Positions 31,652 through 39,521 of a stretch of DNA of 41,161 nucleotides are shown piece by piece. Position numbers and translations under genes: made by a program. Each line of letters begins with the position of its first letter. Within the stretch, counting starts at the first letter, position 1. The notes under the pieces are model-generated. The model was given only the letters and a program-made list of their open reading frames with translations. It made no database searches and was not told the DNA's origin. Source of the stretch: Phenylobacterium sp. RIFCSPHIGHO2_01_FULL_69_31 (GTDB lineage: Bacteria > Pseudomonadota > Alphaproteobacteria > Caulobacterales > Caulobacteraceae); assembly GCF_001824475.1 (NCBI RefSeq), contig NZ_MHXN01000023.1:94198-135358 (forward strand), written 5' to 3'.

Positions 31652-33087
31652 TGCACGTGGTCCGCCTTGCCCACGAAACCGACTTCGACGGCTGGCGCCA
31701 GGCCGCCCGCGGCCTGCGGGCCCGCAAGGTCCCGCCCGAAGCCGCGCTGTGGACCGTCGACGGCGAGGCCACCCTGTTCGGTAACGCCGCCGAACCTGTC
31801 CAGCCTACCGACATCAGGGCCGACTTCCGGGTTCCCAAGGCCTTCGTCGATCTCGCCGCCCGGGTGATCCTGCACCGCTCGAACGAGCGCTTCACCCTGC
31901 TGTACCGGCTGCTCTGGCGGCTGCATGATGAGCGGGATCTGATGCACATCGCCTCGGATCCGGACGTCGCCCGCGCCAACCATTTCGCCAAGGAGGTCAG
32001 CCGGGCGGCCCACAAGATGAAGGCCTTCGTCCGTTTCCGGTTGGCGGCGGACGAGGGGGGTGAGGCCTATGTCGCCTGGTTCGAACCGGCCCACCGGGTG
32101 GCCGAGGCGACGGCGCCGTTCTTCGCCCGCCGGTACGCCAACATGCGCTTCTCGATCCTGACGCCCGACGCCTGCGTCCACTGGGACATGGTGGAGCTGA
32201 GCTTCACGGCCGGCGCCGATCCCGCCGACGCGCCCAGCGAGGATGCGCTGGAGGACTACTGGCGCACCTACTACGCCTCGATCTTCAACCCGGCCCGGCT
32301 GAAGGTCGGGGCGATGCAGATGGAGATGCCCAAGCGCTATTGGCGGAACCTGCCCGAGGCGGCGCTCATTCCCGAACTCATCGCCCAGGCCCAAGGCCGC
32401 ACCGACACCATGGTCCGTCAGGCTCCCACCGAACCCAACCGCCGCGTCGTGAAGACAGCGGTTCGCAACAGCCGCGATGCGCCGTGGGACGGGCAGGCGC
32501 CGACCTCGCTGGCCGAGGTGGCGGCCGGCGTCGATCACTGCCGACGCTGCGACTTCTGGCGCGACGCTACCCAGGGCGTGCCGGGCGAGGGGCCCCCCGG
32601 CGCGCGGCTGCTGTTCGTCGGCGAGCAGCCCGGCGACCAGGAGGACTTGGCCGGCAAGCCGTTCATCGGGCCGGCGGGGCAGGTGTTCGATCGCGCCCTG
32701 GCCGAAGCGGGCGTGCCGCGCACGGAGACCTACGTCACCAACGCGGTGAAGCACTTCAAGCACGAGCTGCGCGGCAAGCGGCGGATCCACAAGACGCCCG
32801 ACGCCGGCGAGGTCGCCGCCTGCCGCTGGTGGCTGGACGCCGAGCGGCGGATCGTGCGGCCCCGGGTCGTCGTCGCCCTGGGCGCAACGGCCGGCCTGGC
32901 GGTGTTCGGCAAACCCACCCCGATCGGCAAGCTCCGCGGCCAGGCCCTTCAGCTTTCAGACCAGGCCCAGGGCGTGGTCACCTACCACCCGTCATACCTG
33001 CTCCGCCTCCCCGACGCGGCGGCCAAGGCGGAGGCCTACGCCATGTTCGTTGAGGATCTGAGGTACGCCTGGGCGCTGGCGGCCTAG
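31651..33087 (+). CDS. udgX: DUF4130-UdgX fusion: uracil-DNA-binding protein
   Basis: Two-domain protein of 478 residues. Residues 1-240 match DUF4130 (the DNA-metabolism protein linked to the radical SAM gene). Residues 280-478 are a UdgX-type uracil-DNA glycosylase domain: motif GEQPGDQE (324-331), the R-loop K-R-R-I-H380, whose His forms a covalent bond to uracil-site DNA in studied UdgX, and HPSYLLR (446-452). Iron-sulfur ligands are probably C297, C300 and C391, with H368 at the position of the fourth Cys in related UDGs. Co-transcribed with the radical SAM gene (1-nt overlap) and so under the same LexA box. The gene ends with a 4-nt convergent overlap with the cupin gene. Confidence 0.93.
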   Translation: MHVVRLAHETDFDGWRQAARGLRARKVPPEAALWTVDGEATLFGNAAEPVQPTDIRADFRVPKAFVDLAARVILHRSNERFTLLYRLLWRLHDERDLMHIASDPDVARANHFAKEVSRAAHKMKAFVRFRLAADEGGEAYVAWFEPAHRVAEATAPFFARRYANMRFSILTPDACVHWDMVELSFTAGADPADAPSEDALEDYWRTYYASIFNPARLKVGAMQMEMPKRYWRNLPEAALIPELIAQAQGRTDTMVRQAPTEPNRRVVKTAVRNSRDAPWDGQAPTSLAEVAAGVDHCRRCDFWRDATQGVPGEGPPGARLLFVGEQPGDQEDLAGKPFIGPAGQVFDRALAEAGVPRTETYVTNAVKHFKHELRGKRRIHKTPDAGEVAACRWWLDAERRIVRPRVVVALGATAGLAVFGKPTPIGKLRGQALQLSDQAQGVVTYHPSYLLRLPDAAAKAEAYAMFVEDLRYAWALAA

Positions 33088-33401
33088 ACCGAACCGGCCT
33101 TCTCGATCACCAGGATGCGCGCCTGGCCGATGGGATGCGCCACGTGCTCGTCGCCGACGTCGGCGATGAACATGTCCGCGGGTCGGAGGATCGTCGTGTG
33201 TTCGCGGCCGTCCTGGCGCCAGCGCATCTCCACCTCGCCGTCCAGGACCACGAAGACCTCGGCGCCATCGTTGACGTGCCACCTGTAGGGCTGGTCGGTC
33301 CAATGCAGGCGCACGCTGGCCCCTTCGATCGCGGCGAGGTCGCGGGCGCCCCAGGCGCCGTCGGCGGTGAACTGGCGGGCGTCGGTGACGATCTTGGGCA
33401 T
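33084..33401 (-). CDS. Cupin domain protein
   Basis: A 105-residue single-domain cupin. It has the beta-strand sequence YRWHVNDGAEVFVVLDGEVEMRW (cupin motif 1 region, with H and E ligands) and PADMFIADVGDEHVAHPIG (motif 2, with H). Small cupins of this kind are metal-binding enzymes or sensors; this one cannot be assigned. The ATG at 33401 has only a weak GGA ribosome site. It lies 32 nt downstream of the MFS gene on the same strand. Confidence 0.85.
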   Translation of the reverse strand: MPKIVTDARQFTADGAWGARDLAAIEGASVRLHWTDQPYRWHVNDGAEVFVVLDGEVEMRWRQDGREHTTILRPADMFIADVGDEHVAHPIGQARILVIEKAGSV

Positions 33402-33433
33402 GGCGTCCAGATAGGCCCGCGCAAGCGGCGCCG

Positions 33434-34585
33434 CTAGCGCCGGCGGAGGCTGGCGGCGGCGTAGGCCGCGCCCAGCAGGGTCAGGCCGGCGCCGTAGGTC
33501 AGGAAAGAGGTCCGGTAGTCCGAGGCCTGGGCCACGAGGCCGAAGCCCAGGATCAGGACGCCGTTTGCGCACTGGGTGGCGAAGCCCTTCACCGAGGCGA
33601 CGGTGGCGCGGGTCTCCATGCGGATGGCGTGGTGGAAGCGGGCGTCGGCGCTGACGTCCACCAGGCTGTAGAGGCCCAGGTAGACGAGCGGCAGGACGAC
33701 CGACCAGGCCTGGTGCGTCGCCGCGGCGGCGACGATGCTGAGGCCGCCGAGGCAGGTGAGGCCGTAGGACCAGCGCACGTCCAGGCCGCGGATGCGGTGG
33801 GCCAGGATGCTGCCGACCGCCTCGGCCGTGGCGAGGGCGGCGATGAAGAGGGCGATGGCGGACTTCGCAAGGCCCACGTCGCGGCCGAAGAGCTGCCAGT
33901 AGTCGGCGGTGGCGTAGGCGACGGCCTGGACGCCGGCGATGAAGGCGATCAGGGCCGGCACGCCCGGCAGGCTCAGGGCCTCGCGGGCGCCGCGGCGCAG
34001 GTGGGCGAGGTAGTCCCAGTCGGCGACGGCGACGGCCCGGGGCGCGGCGGGCAGCCAGAGCGCCGAGGCGGCGGCGGCCACGCCGGCCAGGGCGCTGGCC
34101 AGGATCAGGACGTCGTAGCCCAGCGGCGCCGCGGCGGCGGCGGTGAGCGAGGCGGCGACCAGGCCCACGCCGCGGGCGGCCTTGGCGCGGCCGAAGACCC
34201 GGGCGTACTCGGCCTCGCGCCCCAGGGCCTTGAGCTCGTCGTAGACCACGGCCTCGAAGGCGCCGGACATGGTGGCGCTCTTCATGCCCCACAAGGTCAG
34301 GCCGGCCAGGAAGCCCCAGAAGCTCGGGAACGCCAGCCAGACCAGGAAGCCCGCCGCCCGCAGGAGCTGGGAGATGGCCAGCAGCCAGCGGCGCGACATG
34401 CGGTCGGCCAGGACGCCGCAGGGGATCTCCAGCAGCAGGCCCGTGGCCGACCAGGCGCCGAGGGCCAAGCCGATCTGTGCCGGCGACAGCCCCTTCTCGG
34501 CGAACATCACCGTGTAGAACGGGACGATCAGCAGGAAGGTGTCCAGGAACCTCAGCGCGCAGGCGCTGAGGACCAGCCGGTTCAG
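33434..34585 (-). CDS. MFS transporter, probably starting at CTG
   Basis: Twelve-TM carrier, about 383 residues. The first conventional start is GTG 34510 or ATG 34507, but the open frame continues upstream and encodes a complete first membrane helix (NRLVLSACALRFLDTFLLIVPF). The CTG at 34585 overlaps the TetR stop as CTGA, the same geometry as the ATGA couplings seen elsewhere here, so I place the start there. Motif A is GVLADRMSRRWLLA. The TM4-5 region and ARVFGRAKAARGVG are typical of DHA1-like exporters. It is paired with the TetR regulator. Confidence 0.82.
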   Translation of the reverse strand: MNRLVLSACALRFLDTFLLIVPFYTVMFAEKGLSPAQIGLALGAWSATGLLLEIPCGVLADRMSRRWLLAISQLLRAAGFLVWLAFPSFWGFLAGLTLWGMKSATMSGAFEAVVYDELKALGREAEYARVFGRAKAARGVGLVAASLTAAAAAPLGYDVLILASALAGVAAAASALWLPAAPRAVAVADWDYLAHLRRGAREALSLPGVPALIAFIAGVQAVAYATADYWQLFGRDVGLAKSAIALFIAALATAEAVGSILAHRIRGLDVRWSYGLTCLGGLSIVAAAATHQAWSVVLPLVYLGLYSLVDVSADARFHHAIRMETRATVASVKGFATQCANGVLILGFGLVAQASDYRTSFLTYGAGLTLLGAAYAAASLRRR

Positions 34586-35241
34586 GCGTTGAACCCGGCT
34601 TCGGCGAAGTCCAGCATCCGCTTCAGCAGCGCATCGACGTCGCCCTCACGGGTCAGGCCGCCGGACAGGTGGTGCAGGCGGTCGAACTCGGCGAAGCGGT
34701 TGTTGTGGACCATGCCCAGCACGAAGTGCAGGCGCCAGTAGACGTCTTCCTTGGGCAGGTCGGGGCGGGCGGCCATCAGGGCGCCGGCGAACCGCTCCAG
34801 ATGGCTGACGTCGTTGCGCAGCACCTCGCGCATCTCGGCCGTGCCCTCGGACCGGGCGCGGATGATGAACTGCACCGAGATGCGGCGGTCGTTGTCGGGA
34901 TTGGCCCAGCGCAGGGGCGGGGCGAAGTAGGCCTCGAGGATGTCGCGGACCGGCGGCTTGCCGTCGTGCCTCGCGGCCGCCTCGTGCAGCATCCGCGCCC
35001 GCTCGCGGTTCAGCTCGGAGGTGCGCCGGCGGAAGATCTCGAAGAGCAGGGCGTCCTTGGAGCCGAAGTGGTAGTTCACGCTGGCCAGGTTCACCCCCGC
35101 CTCGGCGGTGATGTCGCGCACCGAGACGTTCTGGAAGCCGTGCAGGGCGAACAATCGCTCAGCCGCGTTGAAGACCGCCTGCTTGGTGGCGGCCTCGGCC
35201 TCTTCGGTCTCGGACGGGTCCTGAATCAGGGGATCGGTCAT
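34582..35241 (-). CDS. TetR/AcrR family transcriptional regulator
   Basis: DNA-binding repressor of 219 residues. The N-terminal helix-turn-helix is ATKQAVFNAAERLFALHGFQNVSVRDITAEAGVNLASVNYHFGSKDAL, a full TetR_N domain at about 18-66. The C-terminal ligand domain (YWRLHFVLGMVHN) resembles the TetR_C group of RutR/CecR-like proteins. It lies immediately upstream of the MFS gene with a 4-nt overlap and probably controls it. I do not see a clear palindromic operator in the 43-nt gap to the VWA gene stop. Confidence 0.93.
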   Translation of the reverse strand: MTDPLIQDPSETEEAEAATKQAVFNAAERLFALHGFQNVSVRDITAEAGVNLASVNYHFGSKDALLFEIFRRRTSELNRERARMLHEAAARHDGKPPVRDILEAYFAPPLRWANPDNDRRISVQFIIRARSEGTAEMREVLRNDVSHLERFAGALMAARPDLPKEDVYWRLHFVLGMVHNNRFAEFDRLHHLSGGLTREGDVDALLKRMLDFAEAGFNA

Positions 35242-35284
35242 GCGAATCCCATAAGCGCTACCGGATGCTAGGCCTATTGCGCGA

Positions 35285-36463
35285 TCAGCGCGACAACTCC
35301 CGCATCGCCTTTTCCAGCCCGTCGATGGTCAGGGGGAACATCCGGTCGCCCACCAGCTGCTTCATCACGCCGATCGAGGGCGTGTAGTCCCAGTGGCGCT
35401 CGGCGGTCGGGTTCAGCCAGACCATGTGTTCGTAGATCTGGGCCACCCGGTCCATCCAGATGGCGCCCGCTTCCTCGTTCCAATGCTCCACCGAGCCGCC
35501 CGGATAGGTGATCTCGTAGGGGCTCATGGTGGCGTCGCCGACGAAGATCACCTTGTAGTCGTGCGGATACTTGTGCAGCACGTCCCAGGTGTTCATCTTT
35601 TCGGTGTGCCGGCGCCGGTTGTCCTTCCACACGCCCTCGTAGAGGCAGTTGTGGAAGTAGAAGAACTCCATGTTCTTGAACTCTGAGCGCGCGGCGCTGA
35701 ACAGCTCCTCGCAGACCTTGATGTGGCTGTCCATCGACCCGCCCACGTCGAGGAACAGCAGCACGCTGATCTTGTTGCGCCGCTCGGCCCGCATCTGGAT
35801 GTCGAGATAGCCCTTTTCGGCCGTCCCCCGGATGGTGCCGTTCATGTCCAGCTCGTCGGCGTGGCCCTCGCGCACCCATTTGCGCAGCCGCCGCAGCGCC
35901 ACCTTGATGTTGCGGGTGCCGAGTTCGACGCTGTCGTCGAGGTTCTTGTACTCGCGCTTGTCCCAGACCTTGATCGCCTTGCCGTGGCGGCCCTTGTCCT
36001 GGCCGATCCGCACGCCCTCGGGGTGATAGCCGTTGGCGCCGAAGGGCGAGGTGCCGCCGGTGCCGATGGCCTTGTTGCCGCCCTCGTGGCGCTCCTTCTG
36101 TTCCTTGATCCGCTGGGCCAGGGCCTCCATCAGCTTGTCGAAGCCGCCCATGGCCTCGATCTGGGCCTTCTCTTCCTCGGTCAGGAACTTCTCGGAGATC
36201 TTCTTCAGCCACTCGGCTGGGATGTCGGCGGTGAGCCCTTCGCCGTCCGTCTTCTCCAGGCCCTTGAAGACGTGGCCGAACACCCGGTCGAACTTGTCGA
36301 GGTTCTTCTCGTCCTTCACCAGGGCGGCGCGCGAGAGGTAGTAGAAGTCCTCCACCGAACGGTCGATGACCTGCTTGTCCATCGCCTCCATCAGGGCGAG
36401 GTATTCCTTCAGCGTCACGGGCACCTTGGCCTCGCGAAGCTCGGTGAAGAAGCGCATGAACAT
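35285..36463 (-). CDS. CoxE-like VWA domain protein
   Basis: Cytosolic protein of 392 residues. The N-terminal half is helical and charged; the C-terminal half is a von Willebrand A domain. The MIDAS motif is D239-VGGS243 (DxGxS rather than DxSxS), with the third metal residue probably D310 in FVGDATMSP. The long linker (PFGANGYHPEGVRIGQDKG) is typical of this CoxE-like family. Such proteins normally work with a MoxR AAA+ ATPase to remodel a client. No MoxR gene is present up to the right edge of this unit, so the partner must lie elsewhere. Confidence 0.9.
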   Translation of the reverse strand: MFMRFFTELREAKVPVTLKEYLALMEAMDKQVIDRSVEDFYYLSRAALVKDEKNLDKFDRVFGHVFKGLEKTDGEGLTADIPAEWLKKISEKFLTEEEKAQIEAMGGFDKLMEALAQRIKEQKERHEGGNKAIGTGGTSPFGANGYHPEGVRIGQDKGRHGKAIKVWDKREYKNLDDSVELGTRNIKVALRRLRKWVREGHADELDMNGTIRGTAEKGYLDIQMRAERRNKISVLLFLDVGGSMDSHIKVCEELFSAARSEFKNMEFFYFHNCLYEGVWKDNRRRHTEKMNTWDVLHKYPHDYKVIFVGDATMSPYEITYPGGSVEHWNEEAGAIWMDRVAQIYEHMVWLNPTAERHWDYTPSIGVMKQLVGDRMFPLTIDGLEKAMRELSR

Positions 36464-36541
36464 CGGCAGCTCGCGTCGAACGGTCGTTTGAACGCGAAGG
36501 ATGGGGCCGCCGGTTCCCGATGTCCAGTGCGGCCGGGGTCG

Positions 36542-36569
36542 CGCCGGCGCGCAGGCGCACGCGCCGGCG
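36542..36569. repeat. 10-bp perfect GC-only hairpin
   Basis: CGCCGGCGCG (36542-36551) pairs with CGCGCCGGCG (36560-36569) around an 8-nt loop, in the 175-nt gap between the acidic protein gene and the VWA gene. No U-tract; it may attenuate read-through or be a composition effect. Confidence 0.4.
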
Positions 36570-36638
36570 GCGCGGCGGGCGGCGTTTCGGGTGTTGCGAT
36601 CGGGGGAACGGGCCGCACCGGGGGCGATGGGCGCGGCG

Positions 36639-37418
36639 TCAGGCGGAGCTGCGCCACGGGTCGGCCGGGTCCGGGTCCGGGGGTGAAGGCGCTGGCGGGG
36701 CCGGCGGCTCCGGCGGCGGCTCGGGATCGGGCAGGCTGCGCCATTCGCCCAGGGCCCGAGGGGGCAGGCCCAGGATGCGGCTGACCTCGACCACGTCCTC
36801 GTCCAGCGGCCGGGCGGCCGGGGCGGGCCAGCGCCGCACCGCCTCCAGGCGCTCGTCCAGGAGGACGAACAGGTCCTCCGGCGTCTCCTCGGTCTCGAGG
36901 CGCTCGCGCTCGTCCCAGATCAGCCGGCGCAGGGCAGTGCGCAGCTCGGCCTCGCGGGCGAGGACGGCGGGGTCGGGCGTGGCGGCGGGTGCGGCGGCGG
37001 CGGCGGGATCGTCGCCGTCTTCGTCGCCGGCCCCGTCCTGGTCCTCGTCATCGTCGAAGTCTTCGTCGGCCTCGTCCTCGTCGTCATAGGCCTCGTCGTC
37101 ATGAGGCTCATAGGCCGGGCGGGCGTAGCGCATGGCGAAGGGCGCCAGGATCGCGTCGCGGTCGGCCTTCAGCCGCGCCTCGCGGGCGGCCTCCAGGGCG
37201 TCGCGCGCCGCATCGCGCCGAAGCTTGGCGGTGAGCGCCAGGCTCTGCCGCGCCGAGCGCGCGATCCGCTGATAGGCGCGGGCCAGGTCGGCGATGGTCG
37301 CCGGATCGTCCGCCGCCAGCGCATGGGCATGGACATGCCGCGCCAGCGCCATGTCGAGCTCAGCCAGCTCGGCGAGGGACGCCTGTTCCTGTTCGGTGAG
37401 GTCGAGATCCGACGCCAT
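36639..37418 (-). CDS. Acidic hypothetical protein
   Basis: A 259-residue protein I do not recognise. Residues 1-95 are helical and Ala/Arg/Leu-rich with coiled-coil character (LRRDAARDALEAAREARLKADRD). Residues 105-137 are a nearly pure Asp/Glu stretch. Residues 150-215 are another helical region (LRRLIWDERERLETEETPEDLFVLLDERLEAVRRW), and the tail (230-255) is Pro-rich. It could be a scaffold or DNA-mimic-like protein, but this is speculation. The ATG at 37418 is followed within the frame by normal codon use. Confidence 0.78.
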   Translation of the reverse strand: MASDLDLTEQEQASLAELAELDMALARHVHAHALAADDPATIADLARAYQRIARSARQSLALTAKLRRDAARDALEAAREARLKADRDAILAPFAMRYARPAYEPHDDEAYDDEDEADEDFDDDEDQDGAGDEDGDDPAAAAAPAATPDPAVLAREAELRTALRRLIWDERERLETEETPEDLFVLLDERLEAVRRWPAPAARPLDEDVVEVSRILGLPPRALGEWRSLPDPEPPPEPPAPPAPSPPDPDPADPWRSSA

Positions 37419-37477
37419 GAACGAAAAGGGAACATGGGGTGGGGGTGGGAGTCAAAGTTTGTTGGGGGGCTTGACTC

Positions 37478-37495
37478 ATTTCCAACGTTGGGAAT
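37478..37495. promoter_or_regulatory. Near-perfect palindrome upstream of the acidic-protein gene
   Basis: ATTTCCAACGTTGGGAAT is an 18-bp palindrome with a single mismatched pair, with perfect core CCAACGTTGG. A second inverted repeat, GAGTCAA (37449-37455) / TTGACTC (37471-37477), adjoins it. Both lie upstream of the start at 37418, so they may be operator sites. Confidence 0.4.
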
Positions 37496-37529
37496 GGCGG
37501 CTCCGAGAGTTTGGACCGGCTAGCCGCCA
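37495..37529. terminator. Possible terminator hairpin after the RES gene
   Basis: TGGCGGCT (37495-37502) pairs with AGCCGCCA (37522-37529), loop 19 nt, starting 20 nt beyond the RES stop codon. No clear U-tract is present on the minus strand. Confidence 0.35.
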
Positions 37530-37548
37530 GGACTAAGAGCGCGCTGCG

Positions 37549-38571
37549 CTAGACCCGTTCGATCTGAACGGAGACGCCTCTGACGTCATAGATGTCGACC
37601 GCGCCGGCTACCGCGCGGCTAGGGTCGAACAGCGCAAGGTTGATCCCGTCGCTGACCGAGCTGCGGTAGACGACCCCGTCATAGCCGCGCTTCTTGATAA
37701 ACTCACATAGGTATTGACTGGGTACGTAATCGATAGCTGCGCCACGCGGCAGCACGGGGCGGGTCAGTTCGTCACCAAGGCGCTCAAGAAAAGGGATGTC
37801 TGCCCGCAGCTGGCCGATCGCAGCAGCATCGGCCAGCAAGAACGGGGATACCAGCTGGCGGGGATTGCGCAGATCAACGGCGGTAAGAGCTCCTTTGATC
37901 TTGAAGTCTGCGACGCACGCCTTCTCACCTGTGTGCGGCCTCACCTCGGCGACGGCCGTATCAGGCTTGGAGCCGACGTAGAGATAGGGAATCCCCGGCG
38001 GATTAGCGCGGCCATGGGAGACCTCACGTGGCGGCGGAGCGCCCATCTCCTCAATGGAGTGGGGGTTGTCGCCAGTCATGATGCGAGCGCGATACCAGAC
38101 GTCCGGCATATCGTCCGCCGGCAGGAAGGCCAGGAGATCTCGAAGCCGGTCCTCGTCGATCGCCTGATCGAGGAAGTAGCGGTTCTTCCACATCAGCTCC
38201 TCGCGCAGCGTCTCCCATTGCACTAGGCCGGTACTGGTGAAGCTGGAGGATGGCGAAAACCGCTTCCGCACAATCTCGCCGTCATCGAGAATTTCGCTGA
38301 GCAACTCCTTGGCATGGGCGGCATCCATCGCCGGATGCGAAAATAGCTGCCAATCCCGCTTCATCAGCTCAATGAGCGTGGAACCTTCCTCGTCTGCCTC
38401 GTAGGCGCTGATCAAGAGTTCGAAAACATCTGCGAGTGCATTGGGCGGTACCAAGGGCACGTCTCTTGATCCGCAGTAGCCGCAGTCGCCTGTTGCTGCA
38501 CTCAGCGACGGGATGATGTCGCGGCGTAAGCCGCGATCGCCGAAACATTCCGGACAGCAAAGCGCGCCCAT
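37549..38571 (-). CDS. Zinc-ribbon/HEPN-like + RES domain protein (NAD+ phosphorylase family)
   Basis: A 340-residue two-part protein. The N-terminus has a zinc ribbon, C6-PE-C9 and C30-GY-C33, followed by a helical region (40-150) as in the HEPN/RES N-terminal domain. Residues ~158-325 form a RES domain: WYRARI, GR188ANPPGIPYLYVG, E209 in AVAEVRP, and YDGVVYRSS, giving the Arg-Glu-Ser set that names the family. Characterised RES proteins degrade NAD+ as toxins. It is the last gene of a leftward three-gene unit, 8 nt after the sce7725-like gene. No Xre-type antitoxin gene is adjacent, unlike ordinary RES-Xre pairs. Confidence 0.88.
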   Translation of the reverse strand: MGALCCPECFGDRGLRRDIIPSLSAATGDCGYCGSRDVPLVPPNALADVFELLISAYEADEEGSTLIELMKRDWQLFSHPAMDAAHAKELLSEILDDGEIVRKRFSPSSSFTSTGLVQWETLREELMWKNRYFLDQAIDEDRLRDLLAFLPADDMPDVWYRARIMTGDNPHSIEEMGAPPPREVSHGRANPPGIPYLYVGSKPDTAVAEVRPHTGEKACVADFKIKGALTAVDLRNPRQLVSPFLLADAAAIGQLRADIPFLERLGDELTRPVLPRGAAIDYVPSQYLCEFIKKRGYDGVVYRSSVSDGINLALFDPSRAVAGAVDIYDVRGVSVQIERV

Positions 38572-38579
38572 CTCCGGTG

Positions 38580-39515
38580 CTATGACAAATAGCGAGCCAG
38601 CGTTTCGACGTGGTGGATCATCGACAGCTTCTTCACTTGGCCGAGCCCAGGGAAGTGCTTTTTGGCGTATAAGTCACGGAACTCCGTGATCGCGGAGGTG
38701 TCTTCCAAATGTGACATTCTACCATCAAGCTTTTTGATCAGCTTTGCTAAGGCTTGGGCGAATTTTCCCGCTGGATCGGTAGGGGTATCTTTGGAGTCTG
38801 AGACGAAATGATAAATATACATCACGTCGTCTTTCTCCGGGTTGATGAAGGTCAGATGGATGGCCACGGCGTACGCAGGCCCGCCGCCTTCGGTGAAGTC
38901 GTCGCCGACGATCAGGAAATCGCCGAAGCCGTCCATGCCGTCGTCTGCGTACGTTAGGTGTAGCTCTGAAAAGACCTCCATCGGCGGATGGTCGGCGTTG
39001 CGCCGTCTCTCGAACCCGTCTCGCAACAGAATCCTTCGGCTGCCGCGAAAGTGTTTCCGATATAGAGTTCCGCAGTATTTCTCGAAGAATACGTGTTGAG
39101 TGTCAGGGAGGATGTCGCCGATATCCTCGGCCAAGCCCTTGCCGTCAGTGAAGCCGGCGTGAACGAAGACGGGTCTGTGGTCTTCGTGGGCCTTGTAACA
39201 TCCCAGCGCGTCGCGTCGCGACATATGCTCCTTAAGCAAAATGCCAGCGCTGATGCCTCCCTTGCCAAGATACTTGGCTCTCAAAAGTGTGGAGATACCC
39301 GCGCCGTCGTCGGAATGATCCCCGTGGTAGGGGTTGACGATGACGATGGCGTTGCCCCCGGCCTCGCAAACCGCCTTCAGAGCGCGATCAAGGCCGTTAA
39401 GGGTTTCCTTCACCGGTTCAATGATGGGCACGAATCCGGCCGCCGCCATCACGGCGGCAGTTTCGCGGACTGTGATCAGTTCGAACTGCTTGCCGCGAAA
39501 ATAGGGGTAGTACAT
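38580..39515 (-). CDS. sce7725 family protein
   Basis: A 311-residue protein beginning MYYPYFRGKQFELITVRE, the recognisable start of the sce7725 family. It has no signal peptide or membrane segment. The body alternates strands and helices (GNAIVIVNPYHGD, RPVFVHAGF, FGDFLIVGDDFTEGGGPAYAVAIHLTFI), suggesting a barrel-like alpha/beta fold similar to 'beta family' proteins. No catalytic motif is obvious. It lies between the sce7726-like gene (6 nt) and the RES gene (8 nt), a spacing that implies one transcript. Molecular function is unknown. Confidence 0.82.
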   Translation of the reverse strand: MYYPYFRGKQFELITVRETAAVMAAAGFVPIIEPVKETLNGLDRALKAVCEAGGNAIVIVNPYHGDHSDDGAGISTLLRAKYLGKGGISAGILLKEHMSRRDALGCYKAHEDHRPVFVHAGFTDGKGLAEDIGDILPDTQHVFFEKYCGTLYRKHFRGSRRILLRDGFERRRNADHPPMEVFSELHLTYADDGMDGFGDFLIVGDDFTEGGGPAYAVAIHLTFINPEKDDVMYIYHFVSDSKDTPTDPAGKFAQALAKLIKKLDGRMSHLEDTSAITEFRDLYAKKHFPGLGQVKKLSMIHHVETLARYLS

Positions 39516-39521
39516 GCCGTG

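Noticed and set aside
36542..36569. An intrinsic terminator between the acidic protein and VWA genes
   Set aside because: The hairpin is perfect but has no U-tract and consists only of G and C in a GC-rich gap, so it is listed as a repeat only.
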